In this document: piece by piece, positions 1 to 7,722 of the stretch
Layout of the letters: every line of letters starts with the position of its first letter
Numbering within the stretch: the stretch's first letter is position 1
Assembly (NCBI GenBank): GCA_964494625.1
Contig: CAZBRT010000001.1
Span: 1,058,109 to 1,122,108, forward strand
Length of the DNA: 64,000 nucleotides
Direction: 5' to 3'
DNA from: UBA2784 sp964494625
GTDB taxonomy: Bacteria > Pseudomonadota > Alphaproteobacteria > Micropepsales > Micropepsaceae
Position numbers and translations under genes: made by a program
Notes under the pieces: generated by a model
What the model saw: the letters and a program-made list of their open reading frames with translations, nothing else
The model's database searches: none
What the model was told of the DNA's origin: nothing

Positions 1-258
1 CTTGCGGCGGTGCATCTCGTGCAGCATCGAAGCAAGGATGCGCACGCCGGTGGCACCGATCGGATGGCCGAGTGAGATGCCCGAGCCGTTGACGTTCAGC
101 ATATCGTGGCGGCTGTCATTGCCGCTCCAGCCCCAGCCTTTCAGGACGGCCAGCACTTGGGGCGCAAAGGCTTCGGAAACGCGGAACATCACCGGGTCGC
201 CGTTCTTCTGCGGGATGGCGACGGGCACGAGTTCCGCATCCGGTTGCCTTGTTTCCAT
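1..258 (-). pseudogene. truncated chimeric thiolase fragment (runs off left edge)
   Basis: This is a remnant of an acetyl-CoA acyltransferase gene. Bases 1-175 match 5948-6122 of the intact thiolase with about three differences and encode its residues ~325-383, including the catalytic motif GHPIGATG. Bases 181 to about 250 match 6425 onward at only about 85% and encode AELVPVAIPQKNGDPVMFR, the region equivalent to residues ~201-224. The jump between the two blocks removes 297 bp, exactly 99 codons, so the reading frame is kept. An in-frame stop lies at 289-291 and the first Met is at 256-258. The N-terminal half, with the acylated Cys, is missing and replaced by the CRISPR array. The C-terminus lies outside the window. 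It cannot be a working thiolase. The unequal identity of the two blocks suggests a diverged paralogue partly overwritten by the intact gene. Confidence 0.85.
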
Positions 259-283
259 GCGGCGCGCGGTTCCGCGCGACTTG

Positions 284-322
284 CCCTGTCAGCATGGGCG
301 CAGATGCGCCCCGGCTGACGGG
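284..322. other. strong nested hairpin just upstream of the first CRISPR repeat
   Basis: The outer arms GTCAGC (288-293) and GCTGAC (314-319) pair, extended by CCC/GGG with one bulged T. The inner arms GGGCGC and GCGCCC close a four-base AGAT loop. It sits only 7 bp before repeat 1, where a leader would normally be. No T-tract follows on either strand. It could insulate the array from outside transcription or mark the end of the insertion; I cannot tell which. Confidence 0.6.
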
Positions 323-329
323 GCAAACC

Positions 330-1157
330 GCCGTGGTTTCCCTACCGACTTCCCACTGGTAGGCTACCCGGAGCAGACGATCCCGATTGCACTGCGCCGT
401 GGTTTCCCTACCGACTTCCCACTGGTAGGCTAGGTCCGCTCGCACATGCAGAAGACCGGCAGCCGTGGTTTCCCTACCGACTTCCCACTGGTAGGCTGGA
501 TCGTGAGCGCGTAGTCTTCACAATCAGGCCGTGGTTTCCCTACCGACTTCCCACTGGTAGGCTGTGATCTCGCAGCGCGCTATCGTGAGGAGGGCCGTGG
601 TTTCCCTACCGACTTCCCACTGGTAGGCTTAACCCATAATTCACGCGGTTCGCTTCATGGCCGTGGTTTCCCTACCGACTTCCCACTGGTAGGCTATTTC
701 GTGTTAGGGGGTCTTCTTTGTTACGGCCGTGGTTTCCCTACCGACTTCCCACTGGTAGGCTTAAGCGGCACGATGGAGCTCGCCAATATTTGCCGTGGTT
801 TCCCTACCGACTTCCCACTGGTAGGCTCTGCGGTGCAGCGTGAACGTGAAGATGGTGGCCGTGGTTTCCCTACCGACTTCCCACTGGTAGGCTCTGAGTC
901 GTGCGACACTGATGCGCACAATGGCCGTGGTTTCCCTACCGACTTCCCACTGGTAGGCTTTGGAAAGCGCGTAGGCCGGGTCGAGGTGCGCCGTGGTTTC
1001 CCTACCGACTTCCCACTGGTAGGCTGGGTGGGGGCATGTGATGCTTGCCATTCTTGCCGTGGTTTCCCTACCGACTTCCCACTGGTAGGCTAAGAGCTTG
1101 TGGCTCGCTATCGTGAGGAGGGCCGTGGTTTCCCTACCGACTTCCCACTGGTAGGCT
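330..1157 (+). CRISPR. type II-C CRISPR array, 13 repeats and 12 spacers
   Basis: Thirteen identical 36-bp repeats, beginning GCCGTGGTTTCCC and ending ACTGGTAGGCT, start at 330 and recur every 66 bp, so all 12 spacers are exactly 30 bp. The last repeat is 1122-1157. Each repeat contains an inverted pair CCTACC/GGTAGG. Direction is set by the tracrRNA: its anti-repeat is complementary to the 5' 25 bases of the repeat as written on the + strand, so crRNAs read left to right, spacer then repeat. Each repeat ends in TGGTAGGCT, which resembles the extended -10 promoter built into the repeats of Neisseria and Campylobacter II-C arrays. Spacers 4 (564-593) and 12 (1092-1121) share their last 16 bases. 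No degenerate repeat is seen at either end. Confidence 0.99.
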
Positions 1158-1175
1158 GCGTTGCCGGCAAATGGC

Positions 1176-1219
1176 TGAAAAACAAACGAAAAGCGCTGGT
1201 TTGCCCCGGCGCTTTTCGT
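1176..1219. terminator. intrinsic terminator between cas2 and the array
   Basis: Perfect 11-bp arms ACGAAAAGCGC (1186-1196) and GCGCTTTTCGT (1209-1219) enclose a 12-base loop. On the minus strand the stem is followed by TTGTTTTTC, a good U-tract 25-70 bases after the cas2 stop, so it should end the cas operon. On the plus strand it follows the last repeat by about 30 bases and may also stop the pre-crRNA. It therefore separates two convergent transcripts. Confidence 0.8.
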
Positions 1220-1244
1220 CTTTCGGCCGACAGATTCTTTGGCG

Positions 1245-1574
1245 CTACAACAGCACCATCTGCTTCGGCGCGGCCTTTTCAGTCAGCTTTTTCTCGCCGA
1301 CATATGTCTTCATCCGCCCATATTGCCGGTCTGTCACCGAAAGCGCCCGCACACTTCCCTTTTTCGGGATCATTTTCGTGAGACGGCCCATGTGCTTGTC
1401 CAGACCCTCGTCACCGCGCGCGACCCGCGCATAGACCGACCACTGGATCATCATGTAGCCGTCGTCCTTCAGGAAGTTGCGGAAGCGGGTGGCGACGCGT
1501 CGCTCCTCCCGCGTGCCCACAGGCAAGTCAAAAAACACAAACAACCACAAGATACGTGTCTCCACTGACTTCAT
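1245..1574 (-). CDS. cas2: CRISPR-associated endoribonuclease/integrase subunit Cas2
   Basis: This 109-residue protein has the length and fold pattern of Cas2. The first beta strand, WLFVFFDLPVGT, carries the conserved Asp of the ferredoxin-like fold. Cas2 dimerises and bridges two Cas1 dimers in the spacer integration complex; it acts in the cytoplasm on DNA. The start overlaps the cas1 stop by 4 bp, so translation is probably coupled. It is the last gene of the cas9-cas1-cas2 operon and a hairpin terminator follows. Cas2 families share little sequence, but context and the N-terminal strand make the call firm. Confidence 0.95.
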   Translation of the reverse strand: MKSVETRILWLFVFFDLPVGTREERRVATRFRNFLKDDGYMMIQWSVYARVARGDEGLDKHMGRLTKMIPKKGSVRALSVTDRQYGRMKTYVGEKKLTEKAAPKQMVLL

Positions 1575-2563
1575 GGCGGGATGTTGCCCTCACCCTCCGT
1601 CCCGCCCTGGTCTTCAAGCAGGGCAAGTTCTTCATCCGCGCCTTGCGGCAAGACGGGCAAGGGACCCTCAGGCCGCAACTCGGGCAAGACCAGAACCGCC
1701 GGACTGCGGCTTTCAATCGCCTGCACCAATGACTCCGCCATGCGTTCGGTTGCAATCAGCAGCGTTGTCTTTTCACGTCCGAATGACGCCGTCTCCAGAA
1801 GCGAAGACACCAGCTTGCGGCGGTGGGCGATGGTCAGCTCATTGCCGCCGATTTCTTCCCCGACCAGCATGTTGAAGACGATGATATCAACGAAAGGCCG
1901 GAACGGCTCCACCATGTCATCGGCAAGGTTAAAGGCGTTGGTCTGGCTGGCATGCTTGATTCCGAGCGCGGGGATCAAACCATAGGCCGTAAGCGCGCGC
2001 GCGACGCCCGAGCGGATGATGGCATAGCCGTAATTCAGCATGGCATTGGCAAGGCCACTGCCCTCGGTGCGCGAAAAACTGCGTCCCAAAAGGCGCGTAA
2101 AGAACTCGCGTGCCGCGCGAGCCTCGATGTTTTCGGCATCACCGGGCGTGATGCGCGCTGCGGCCGCTGCAAGTGCCTGCCCGCCGGGGCAGCCGCAGAT
2201 GGCGAGCGCGGCGGCCTGGTTGCGCACCTTCTGGCGCACGACGACCTGCCACAGGCGCGCGCGGAACGCTTCGCTCATGGCGACCTGCAGCCGTGCAATT
2301 TCACCCTGCCGGAAGTGGCGATGAAAGGGAATGGCCAGGCCGCAAGGCGTGTGGGTTTCGTCCGTGAAGGTGAGCGAAATGCCCGCCTTCATGCAGGCGC
2401 TCATCAAGGTTGAGGAAAGGGTGACATGTGGCGCGTCGATGACAACGTAGGCGATGTCCTCCAGGGCCAAGCGTACTTCGCCTGCATCCTGCTTCACCAC
2501 CAGCTGATTGTCGGCGAAGTTCAACTTCGCCGGATTGCTGATATGGACACCGCGCCAGGCCAT
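1571..2563 (-). CDS. cas1: CRISPR-associated integrase Cas1 (type II-C)
   Basis: This 330-residue protein matches the type II (NMENI) Cas1 family. It opens with WRGVHISNPAKLNFADNQLV, then the beta-rich N-terminal domain and a helical C-terminal catalytic domain. Cas1 inserts new spacers at the array together with Cas2 and, in type II systems, with Cas9 help. The start overlaps the cas9 stop by one base (TGATG) and the end overlaps cas2, so the three genes are translationally coupled. No cas4 or csn2 is present, which together with a Cas9 of about 1040 residues defines subtype II-C. Family identity is clear; I did not assign every metal ligand. Confidence 0.96.
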   Translation of the reverse strand: MAWRGVHISNPAKLNFADNQLVVKQDAGEVRLALEDIAYVVIDAPHVTLSSTLMSACMKAGISLTFTDETHTPCGLAIPFHRHFRQGEIARLQVAMSEAFRARLWQVVVRQKVRNQAAALAICGCPGGQALAAAAARITPGDAENIEARAAREFFTRLLGRSFSRTEGSGLANAMLNYGYAIIRSGVARALTAYGLIPALGIKHASQTNAFNLADDMVEPFRPFVDIIVFNMLVGEEIGGNELTIAHRRKLVSSLLETASFGREKTTLLIATERMAESLVQAIESRSPAVLVLPELRPEGPLPVLPQGADEELALLEDQGGTEGEGNIPP

Positions 2564-5500
2564 CAGGTTTCCCCGTCAGGCTTCCTGCGCCAGGTACGCT
2601 CCTCTCTCACCACCTCGTGGCGGTTGCCGAGACGATCAACGGTGAATTTTCTGAGCGAGTTCACCGTCTTCAGGCCGATGCTGCGTGTCAGTTCTTCTTT
2701 GCTTCTATCTGACGAAACATGGATTGCTGCCGTTGACCGATCCAGCCCACGAAAGTATCCAACAATTTTCACGTCATCTGCCTTCACAATATCTAATAGT
2801 GAGAGAGGAAACATTGACCACAAAAATTCGAATGCGATATCGACACTATCCCATTCTGCTTCGTTAATGCCGCCGCGCGCGAACTTGTTTGGTGGCGCCT
2901 CTAGCGTCTCGACTTGGTGCGGATAGACCGGTACAAGGAAGAACTCCCATTTGCCTTTCTTGTTCTTCTTGCGGAACACATCCACCCGCACCATCTCGCC
3001 GCGATCCACAACACCGGGCCGCACGTTTTTCTCGTCGCCATACGTGATCTCAACGCCATCTTTGGCGCGATTGAGCACGCGCACCTTGCGGATTAGATCC
3101 CCTTTGTGGGAGCGAGGCTGGCGGTCCGGCTCTTTGGGTTTGTCCGCCTCGATCCATGCGCGCAAGGAAGCCACAATCGCCTGATTGCGTTCCGGGTCCT
3201 TGATGTTGTCGAGGTCCTTTGGGGTCAGCTTTTCGATGGACTTGCGCTCGTAGATCGCATTCCCGGTATCGTTGCGGCGCAACTGCTTGATCGTCGCATC
3301 GTGCGCTTTGCCGCGCGCGCGGCGGCGTTCTGAACGCGCCACAAAAATGCCGGCATGGGCCGTGTGGGCGTCGTCCGTGAAGCCCTTCCACGGCAGCGGC
3401 ATGTTGATGATCTCGCGCGGCACGCCGCGCCGCTCGGCCTCCTGAAAGGCGCGGGTCAGTCGCTGAAGTGCTGACTCGGTTGTCGCCGCGCACACGATGG
3501 CATCCAGCGCATGGTGACGGTCATCGGCCACGCGCTCGCCCGCTTCATTCTTTTTCAGGCCCTGCACACCCCAGGCCTGACGGAGCTTGGACGTGATTGC
3601 GCCGGGTCGCGCAAACACGCGACGCTTGCCTTCCTCAGGCGGATACTTCCGTTCCAGCAGGCTTGCAAGCGCGCGCGCGGCATAGCGTGTGTCATTCAGG
3701 TTGCGAGAGCGGAAGCGGTCCGCCACCTCGTCGGCGTTCTTGAGCAGCAGATTGCGCTTCTTGTAGCCGCGGAATGATTTCGTTGCCTCTACGCGAACGG
3801 CATAAGCGTCCCAGTCGGCCTCCGTCTGTGTGTCCCCGAACCATTCGAATGGCGTGCGGCCTTTCTTTTCCTGATTGGCCCTCGCGGTCACCAGCGCCTT
3901 GTTGTGGAAGCTGTCATCACCAAAGCGGCTCCATGGCAAAATGTGGTCCACCTGTGCCTCGTTTCGCTGCGAGGCCACCCAGTCAACATGGATCGGCGCG
4001 TCCGTGTATATGCAACGGCCGCCCTGCTGTTTCCACAACTCAAAGCGTAACAGGTCTTCGGCGGTGCGCGGCTCCCTGCCGATCTCTTCCTCATACTGCT
4101 TGCGCAGGCGATCCTTCTCGGCGTTGCGGTCCTTGATCCCCTTGTCGATCTCGCGCCTCTCATCGGCGCTTTTGCCAACGTCGCGGGCAAGTTCCACATG
4201 AATGGCATCCGGCACGCCAAAGACTTCCACCAGCGCCTTCACCTGCTTGGCCGCCTCGCTCAGCGCCTTGCGCGCAACGGGGCTGCCGATTTTGGTGATG
4301 TCGATGTCGGCCTGTCGCGCATGGTCATAACCTGCGCGCGCGCAAGCCTTGTCATAGGTAAGACCTTCGCGCAGACCCGGAATGATTGCGCGTGCGGCCT
4401 TGGCGCTGATATGGGCGGCACCCGTAAAGCGGGCAAAAGGGCCGATGTTTGCCATGATGGCGTCAATAACGGCGGCGGATGCGCCTGCCTCCTCCAGCCC
4501 CGTGCGGATTCGCTCCGGCGCATCGCGGAAGGTGATGATCTCTGCCATGCGGTCGAGCAAGGCGGGATTGGCGGTGAGTGACGCCCACGCCATGTCGCCT
4601 GCTGCCTCGGCAATGGTCTTTCGCAGAAGGCTTGTACCTGCAGCAGCCTCGCCATTGCGCGCCGCGACATCATTCTTTTCGTCGGCCTCTGACACGGCGG
4701 CGAAGCGGTAGTTGTCGTCGAGGCCGATCAGCTTGCGCAAGGCCTTGAAGGTGATCTTGCCCGTCTTGCCGAAATTGGCGGATGCATCCCGCAACTCGTC
4801 TGGCGTCAGCGGGCGCTCAATGCGGCCCATGCGGATGCGCAGTGCATTGAGACGTGAGAGATACCGGAACAATTCGAACGATGGCGCGCGGCGGGCCGTG
4901 CGCTTTTCGTCCGCCTCGAATGTGCATTTGCCCAGCAGCACTTCGCTATCCTGCAAGGGGCGCTGGAAGAAGGCGATTTTGGCGTAATCCTCTTCGAGTG
5001 CCTGAGTGGCCACGCCGCTGCCCAGCCGCCTTTGGGATGCAAACAGGCTGCGAACTTCGGCTTCCTGATCGGCCCGCAGCAGTGAGCGTGAGAAGTCGCC
5101 ACTTCGGTTGCGCTTGCGGTCACTGAACTTTGCATCCTTCGCAACCATTTCGCCCACGGTACGGTAGCGCGCACTCAACTCCTTCGTGTCCGCAATTGCC
5201 TTCAGCATTTTCGAGGAATCGTCGGCCGTGTTGTTCGCTGCATCGCTCTTCTTGTTGGACCTGAAGCCGCGATGGCGTGCGATGTGGGCCAAGGCGATTG
5301 CGAGTTCCTGCCCTGTCAGCTTGCGGTCAAGTCCTTCGGCACGGAGCGTCCACGGATCAAGGCTCGGCACTTTCAGTACCGTCTTGCCGGCGTCAGGAAG
5401 CAGTCCCGTCTGCGCAAACAGGCGGCGCAGCGCGTTCATGCGCTGGCTCCGGCGCCGGATGACCCGGCGCTGACCGCGCGCTGTCCGCCGCAACTGGTTG

Positions 5501-5691
5501 GTCGGGGTCTTTTCCTTGTCCGTCTCCGGCGCATCGAACATCCATGTGCCGCACGCCAGAATCTTTCCGTCCGGCGACTGCGTTTCGGTGTCGTGCAGAA
5601 GGTCAAGAACCGCCCAGCCGCACGACGCGATGCCAAGATCGATGCCAATTACCCTCTTGATGTCGGGCGAAGTCTTCGGCTGCTTTTTCAC
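2563..5691 (-). CDS. cas9: RNA-guided DNA endonuclease Cas9 (type II-C)
   Basis: This 1042-residue protein is the effector that cuts DNA matched by crRNA:tracrRNA. All catalytic residues appear intact. RuvC-I is IGIDLGIASCGW with D18. An Arg-rich bridge helix covers about 67-92. RuvC-II is IHVELARD with E500. HNH is VDHILPWSRF with H583, followed by N597 and N606 at the spacing seen in SpCas9 H840/N854/N863. RuvC-III is DRHHALDA with H727 and D730. The C-terminal ~250 residues should be the wedge and PAM-interacting region. Translation starts at GTG (5689-5691) after GAGGTG at a proper distance; no better start lies nearby. It leads the cas9-cas1-cas2 operon. The size is typical of compact II-C enzymes. 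PAM cannot be read from sequence alone. Confidence 0.98.
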   Translation of the reverse strand: MKKQPKTSPDIKRVIGIDLGIASCGWAVLDLLHDTETQSPDGKILACGTWMFDAPETDKEKTPTNQLRRTARGQRRVIRRRSQRMNALRRLFAQTGLLPDAGKTVLKVPSLDPWTLRAEGLDRKLTGQELAIALAHIARHRGFRSNKKSDAANNTADDSSKMLKAIADTKELSARYRTVGEMVAKDAKFSDRKRNRSGDFSRSLLRADQEAEVRSLFASQRRLGSGVATQALEEDYAKIAFFQRPLQDSEVLLGKCTFEADEKRTARRAPSFELFRYLSRLNALRIRMGRIERPLTPDELRDASANFGKTGKITFKALRKLIGLDDNYRFAAVSEADEKNDVAARNGEAAAGTSLLRKTIAEAAGDMAWASLTANPALLDRMAEIITFRDAPERIRTGLEEAGASAAVIDAIMANIGPFARFTGAAHISAKAARAIIPGLREGLTYDKACARAGYDHARQADIDITKIGSPVARKALSEAAKQVKALVEVFGVPDAIHVELARDVGKSADERREIDKGIKDRNAEKDRLRKQYEEEIGREPRTAEDLLRFELWKQQGGRCIYTDAPIHVDWVASQRNEAQVDHILPWSRFGDDSFHNKALVTARANQEKKGRTPFEWFGDTQTEADWDAYAVRVEATKSFRGYKKRNLLLKNADEVADRFRSRNLNDTRYAARALASLLERKYPPEEGKRRVFARPGAITSKLRQAWGVQGLKKNEAGERVADDRHHALDAIVCAATTESALQRLTRAFQEAERRGVPREIINMPLPWKGFTDDAHTAHAGIFVARSERRRARGKAHDATIKQLRRNDTGNAIYERKSIEKLTPKDLDNIKDPERNQAIVASLRAWIEADKPKEPDRQPRSHKGDLIRKVRVLNRAKDGVEITYGDEKNVRPGVVDRGEMVRVDVFRKKNKKGKWEFFLVPVYPHQVETLEAPPNKFARGGINEAEWDSVDIAFEFLWSMFPLSLLDIVKADDVKIVGYFRGLDRSTAAIHVSSDRSKEELTRSIGLKTVNSLRKFTVDRLGNRHEVVREERTWRRKPDGET

Positions 5692-5753
5692 GCTGTCACC
5701 TCATCTGCTCCCATGAGCCTGGAAGAGGTGATCTTCGGTTGCTGATGATGCCC

Positions 5754-5782
5754 TTGACAACCCGAAACGATTGCTTTGTAGT
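5754..5782 (+). promoter_or_regulatory. tracrRNA promoter
   Basis: A perfect -35 TTGACA (5754-5759) and a -10 TGTAGT (5777-5782; four of six consensus bases) are 17 bp apart. The predicted start, about 5788-5790, falls exactly at the first base of the anti-repeat. It fires away from cas9 within the 97-bp gap between them. Confidence 0.7.
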
Positions 5783-5788
5783 TGCTGC

Positions 5789-5862
5789 GGGAAGTCGGTT
5801 GGGAAACCACGGCAAAGTGGTTTACCACTGAAGGATTACCCCCGGGGCTTCGGCTCCGGGGG
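5789..5862 (+). ncRNA. tracrRNA for the type II-C Cas9
   Basis: Bases 5789-5813 are complementary to the first 25 bases of the CRISPR repeat except at one position (T5800 opposite a U), giving 24 of 25 pairs. Downstream come a small hairpin AGTGG-TTTA-CCACT (5816-5829), in the position of the nexus stem, and a 10-bp GC stem closed by a TTCG tetraloop (5839-5862), with one G-U pair. A promoter sits directly upstream. The RNA guides RNase III processing of pre-crRNA and holds crRNA in Cas9. There is no T-tract after the last stem, so the 3' end is uncertain. The gene converges on the thiolase gene, whose stop is 14 bp away. Confidence 0.88.
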
Positions 5863-5875
5863 GATTCCTCCGCCC

Positions 5876-7096
5876 TCACGCCCGTTCAAACACCGCAGCG
5901 ATGCCCTGGCCACCGCCGATGCACATGGTCTCAAGGCCATAGCGCACCTTGCGGCGGTGCATCTCGTGCAGCATCGAAGCAAGGATGCGCACGCCGGTGG
6001 CACCGATCGGGTGGCCGAGTGAGATGCCCGAGCCGTTGACGTTCAGCATGTCGTGGCGGCTGTCATTGCCGCTCCAGCCCCAGCCTTTCAGGACAGCCAG
6101 CACTTGGGGCGCAAAGGCTTCGTTCAGTTCGACAAGGCCGATATCGTTCCAGCCGAGTGCTTTGCGCGCGAAAAGGCGTTCGACGGCGGGTACCGGGCCG
6201 ATGCCCATGCGCGAGGGTTCGCATCCCGCCGCTGCCCAGCCTGAAAACCATCCCATGGGTTCCAGGCCAAGTTCTGCCAGCTTGTCTTCGGCGACGACGA
6301 GGCAGGCAGCGGCCGCGTCGTTCTGCTGACTTGCATTGCCGGCGGTTACGACGCCGCCCTTCTCGATGGGCTTGAGCGTTGCCAATGATTGCGGCGTTGC
6401 GTCTGCGCGGATCCCCTCGTCAGCGCGGAACATCACGGGCTCGCCCTTCTTCTGCGGAATGGCGACGGGAATGAGTTCGGCGTCGAACCTGCCTTCCTTC
6501 CATGCCGCCGCCGCGCGGCTGTGGCTGCGGGCCGCATATTCATCGCACGCCTCGCGGCTGATGGCGTAATCCTTCGCAAGGTTCTCTGCTGTCTCGATCA
6601 TGCCCGAGATGACACCGAAGCGGCTGATCGGCTGGCTCATCACGCGGCCACGCAAGAGGCGGTCATGCATGGTGACCGAGCCCATGCGCGCGCCGTTGCG
6701 CATGTCGGTTGAGTAGTATTCGACATTGCTCATGCTCTCGACGCCGCCCGCGATCACGACATCGGCCGCGCCGGTTTCGATCATCATGGCGGCGTCAATC
6801 ACTGCCTGCAGGCCCGAGCCGCAGCGGCGGTCGAGCTGATAGCCAGGCACGCTGACAGGCAGGTCGGCGGCCAGAAGCGACCAGCGCGCCACGCAAGGCG
6901 CTTCGCCGCTGGCATAGCCTTGCGCAAAGATCACATCGTCGATGCGCGCCGGGTCGATTTTTGTGCGCGCCATCAGATCGCGGATGGCAAGCGCGCCCAG
7001 TTCGCCCGCCGAAAAGCTGCTGAGGCTTCCCTGAAATTTGCCGACGCCGGTGCGGACCGGCGAAACGATGGCGGCGCGGGGGGCTCGACGGGACAT
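5876..7096 (-). CDS. acetyl-CoA C-acyltransferase (thiolase)
   Basis: This 406-residue enzyme belongs to the thiolase I/II family. It either cleaves 3-ketoacyl-CoA in beta-oxidation or condenses acetyl-CoA. The nucleophilic Cys is C92 in DRRCGSG. The His/Cys base pair is in GHPIGATG (H362) and CIGGGQG (C392). It is cytoplasmic, with no signal. GAGGAG precedes the ATG at a normal distance. Residues ~325-383 are duplicated almost exactly at the left edge of the window, on the far side of the CRISPR-Cas locus. No fatty-oxidation partner is adjacent, so the direction of the reaction cannot be decided from context. Confidence 0.95.
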   Translation of the reverse strand: MSRRAPRAAIVSPVRTGVGKFQGSLSSFSAGELGALAIRDLMARTKIDPARIDDVIFAQGYASGEAPCVARWSLLAADLPVSVPGYQLDRRCGSGLQAVIDAAMMIETGAADVVIAGGVESMSNVEYYSTDMRNGARMGSVTMHDRLLRGRVMSQPISRFGVISGMIETAENLAKDYAISREACDEYAARSHSRAAAAWKEGRFDAELIPVAIPQKKGEPVMFRADEGIRADATPQSLATLKPIEKGGVVTAGNASQQNDAAAACLVVAEDKLAELGLEPMGWFSGWAAAGCEPSRMGIGPVPAVERLFARKALGWNDIGLVELNEAFAPQVLAVLKGWGWSGNDSRHDMLNVNGSGISLGHPIGATGVRILASMLHEMHRRKVRYGLETMCIGGGQGIAAVFERA

Positions 7097-7121
7097 GGCA
7101 ACTCCTCAGTGAACGGATTGG

Positions 7122-7595
7122 TCAGCGCGGTTTGGCAGTGAGCGGAAAAGCCCGCTGCTGCTTGATGACACCATAGGCAAAGCTCGTGTCAATCGAAGCG
7201 ATGCCGGGAATCGTGTGGAGCATGCGCCGCACGAAAGTTTCGTAGGACTCCAGGCTCTCGATGACCACCCGCAGGAGAAAGTCGCTGCCACCCGTCATCA
7301 GCCAGCAATCAAGGATGTTGTCGATGCGGGCGACGCGCTCCTCGAATATCCGCATGGTTTCGCTGTTGTGCCGCTCCATGCGCAGGCGGATGAAAACAGT
7401 GATGGGCAGGCCGACCCGTTTCTGATCCACCACGGCGCCATAGCCGGTGATGACGCCCGCCTCCTCCAGCAGGCGCACGCGCCGCAGGCACGGCGAGGGC
7501 GAGAGGTTGACCCGGGTGGCCAGTTCCTGATTGGCCAGACGCCCCTCCAGTTGCAGCGTCCGCAGGATCTGATGATCCTTGGCATCCAATTCCAT
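7122..7595 (-). CDS. Lrp/AsnC family transcriptional regulator (MdeR-like)
   Basis: This 157-residue protein has an N-terminal winged helix-turn-helix (LDAKDHQILRTLQLEGRL..NQELATRVNLSPSPCLRRVRLLEEAG) and a C-terminal RAM ligand domain. The Met at 7595 was chosen because a longer frame back to 7763 would add a non-conserved 56-residue tail and overlap the divergent gene. It is divergent from a methionine gamma-lyase with 127 bp between the starts. In Pseudomonas putida the Lrp-type MdeR is likewise divergent from mdeA and activates it, so a methionine-responsive switch is likely here. That role is inferred from context. Confidence 0.92.
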   Translation of the reverse strand: MELDAKDHQILRTLQLEGRLANQELATRVNLSPSPCLRRVRLLEEAGVITGYGAVVDQKRVGLPITVFIRLRMERHNSETMRIFEERVARIDNILDCWLMTGGSDFLLRVVIESLESYETFVRRMLHTIPGIASIDTSFAYGVIKQQRAFPLTAKPR

Positions 7596-7722
7596 GATAC
7601 GTGGCTCCAAAGGCAGAGAATGCCAGTATGAACCATGAATGAGGCATGAAAAGCAATCCCTTGCCGGGCGGCCGGGCGCAATCTTTCCGCCGGAACTTGG
7701 TTCACAGGAAAGGGTTTGCGTC

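Noticed and set aside
701..1093. Repeated-peptide open frames with units such as RGFPTDFPLVG or AYQWEVGRETTA on both strands
   Set aside because: They are translations of the CRISPR array. The 66-bp period is a multiple of three, so each frame stays open through the repeats.
1245..5691. Type II-A or II-B classification of the CRISPR system
   Set aside because: There is no csn2 or cas4 near the operon, and Cas9 is about 1040 residues, as in subtype II-C.
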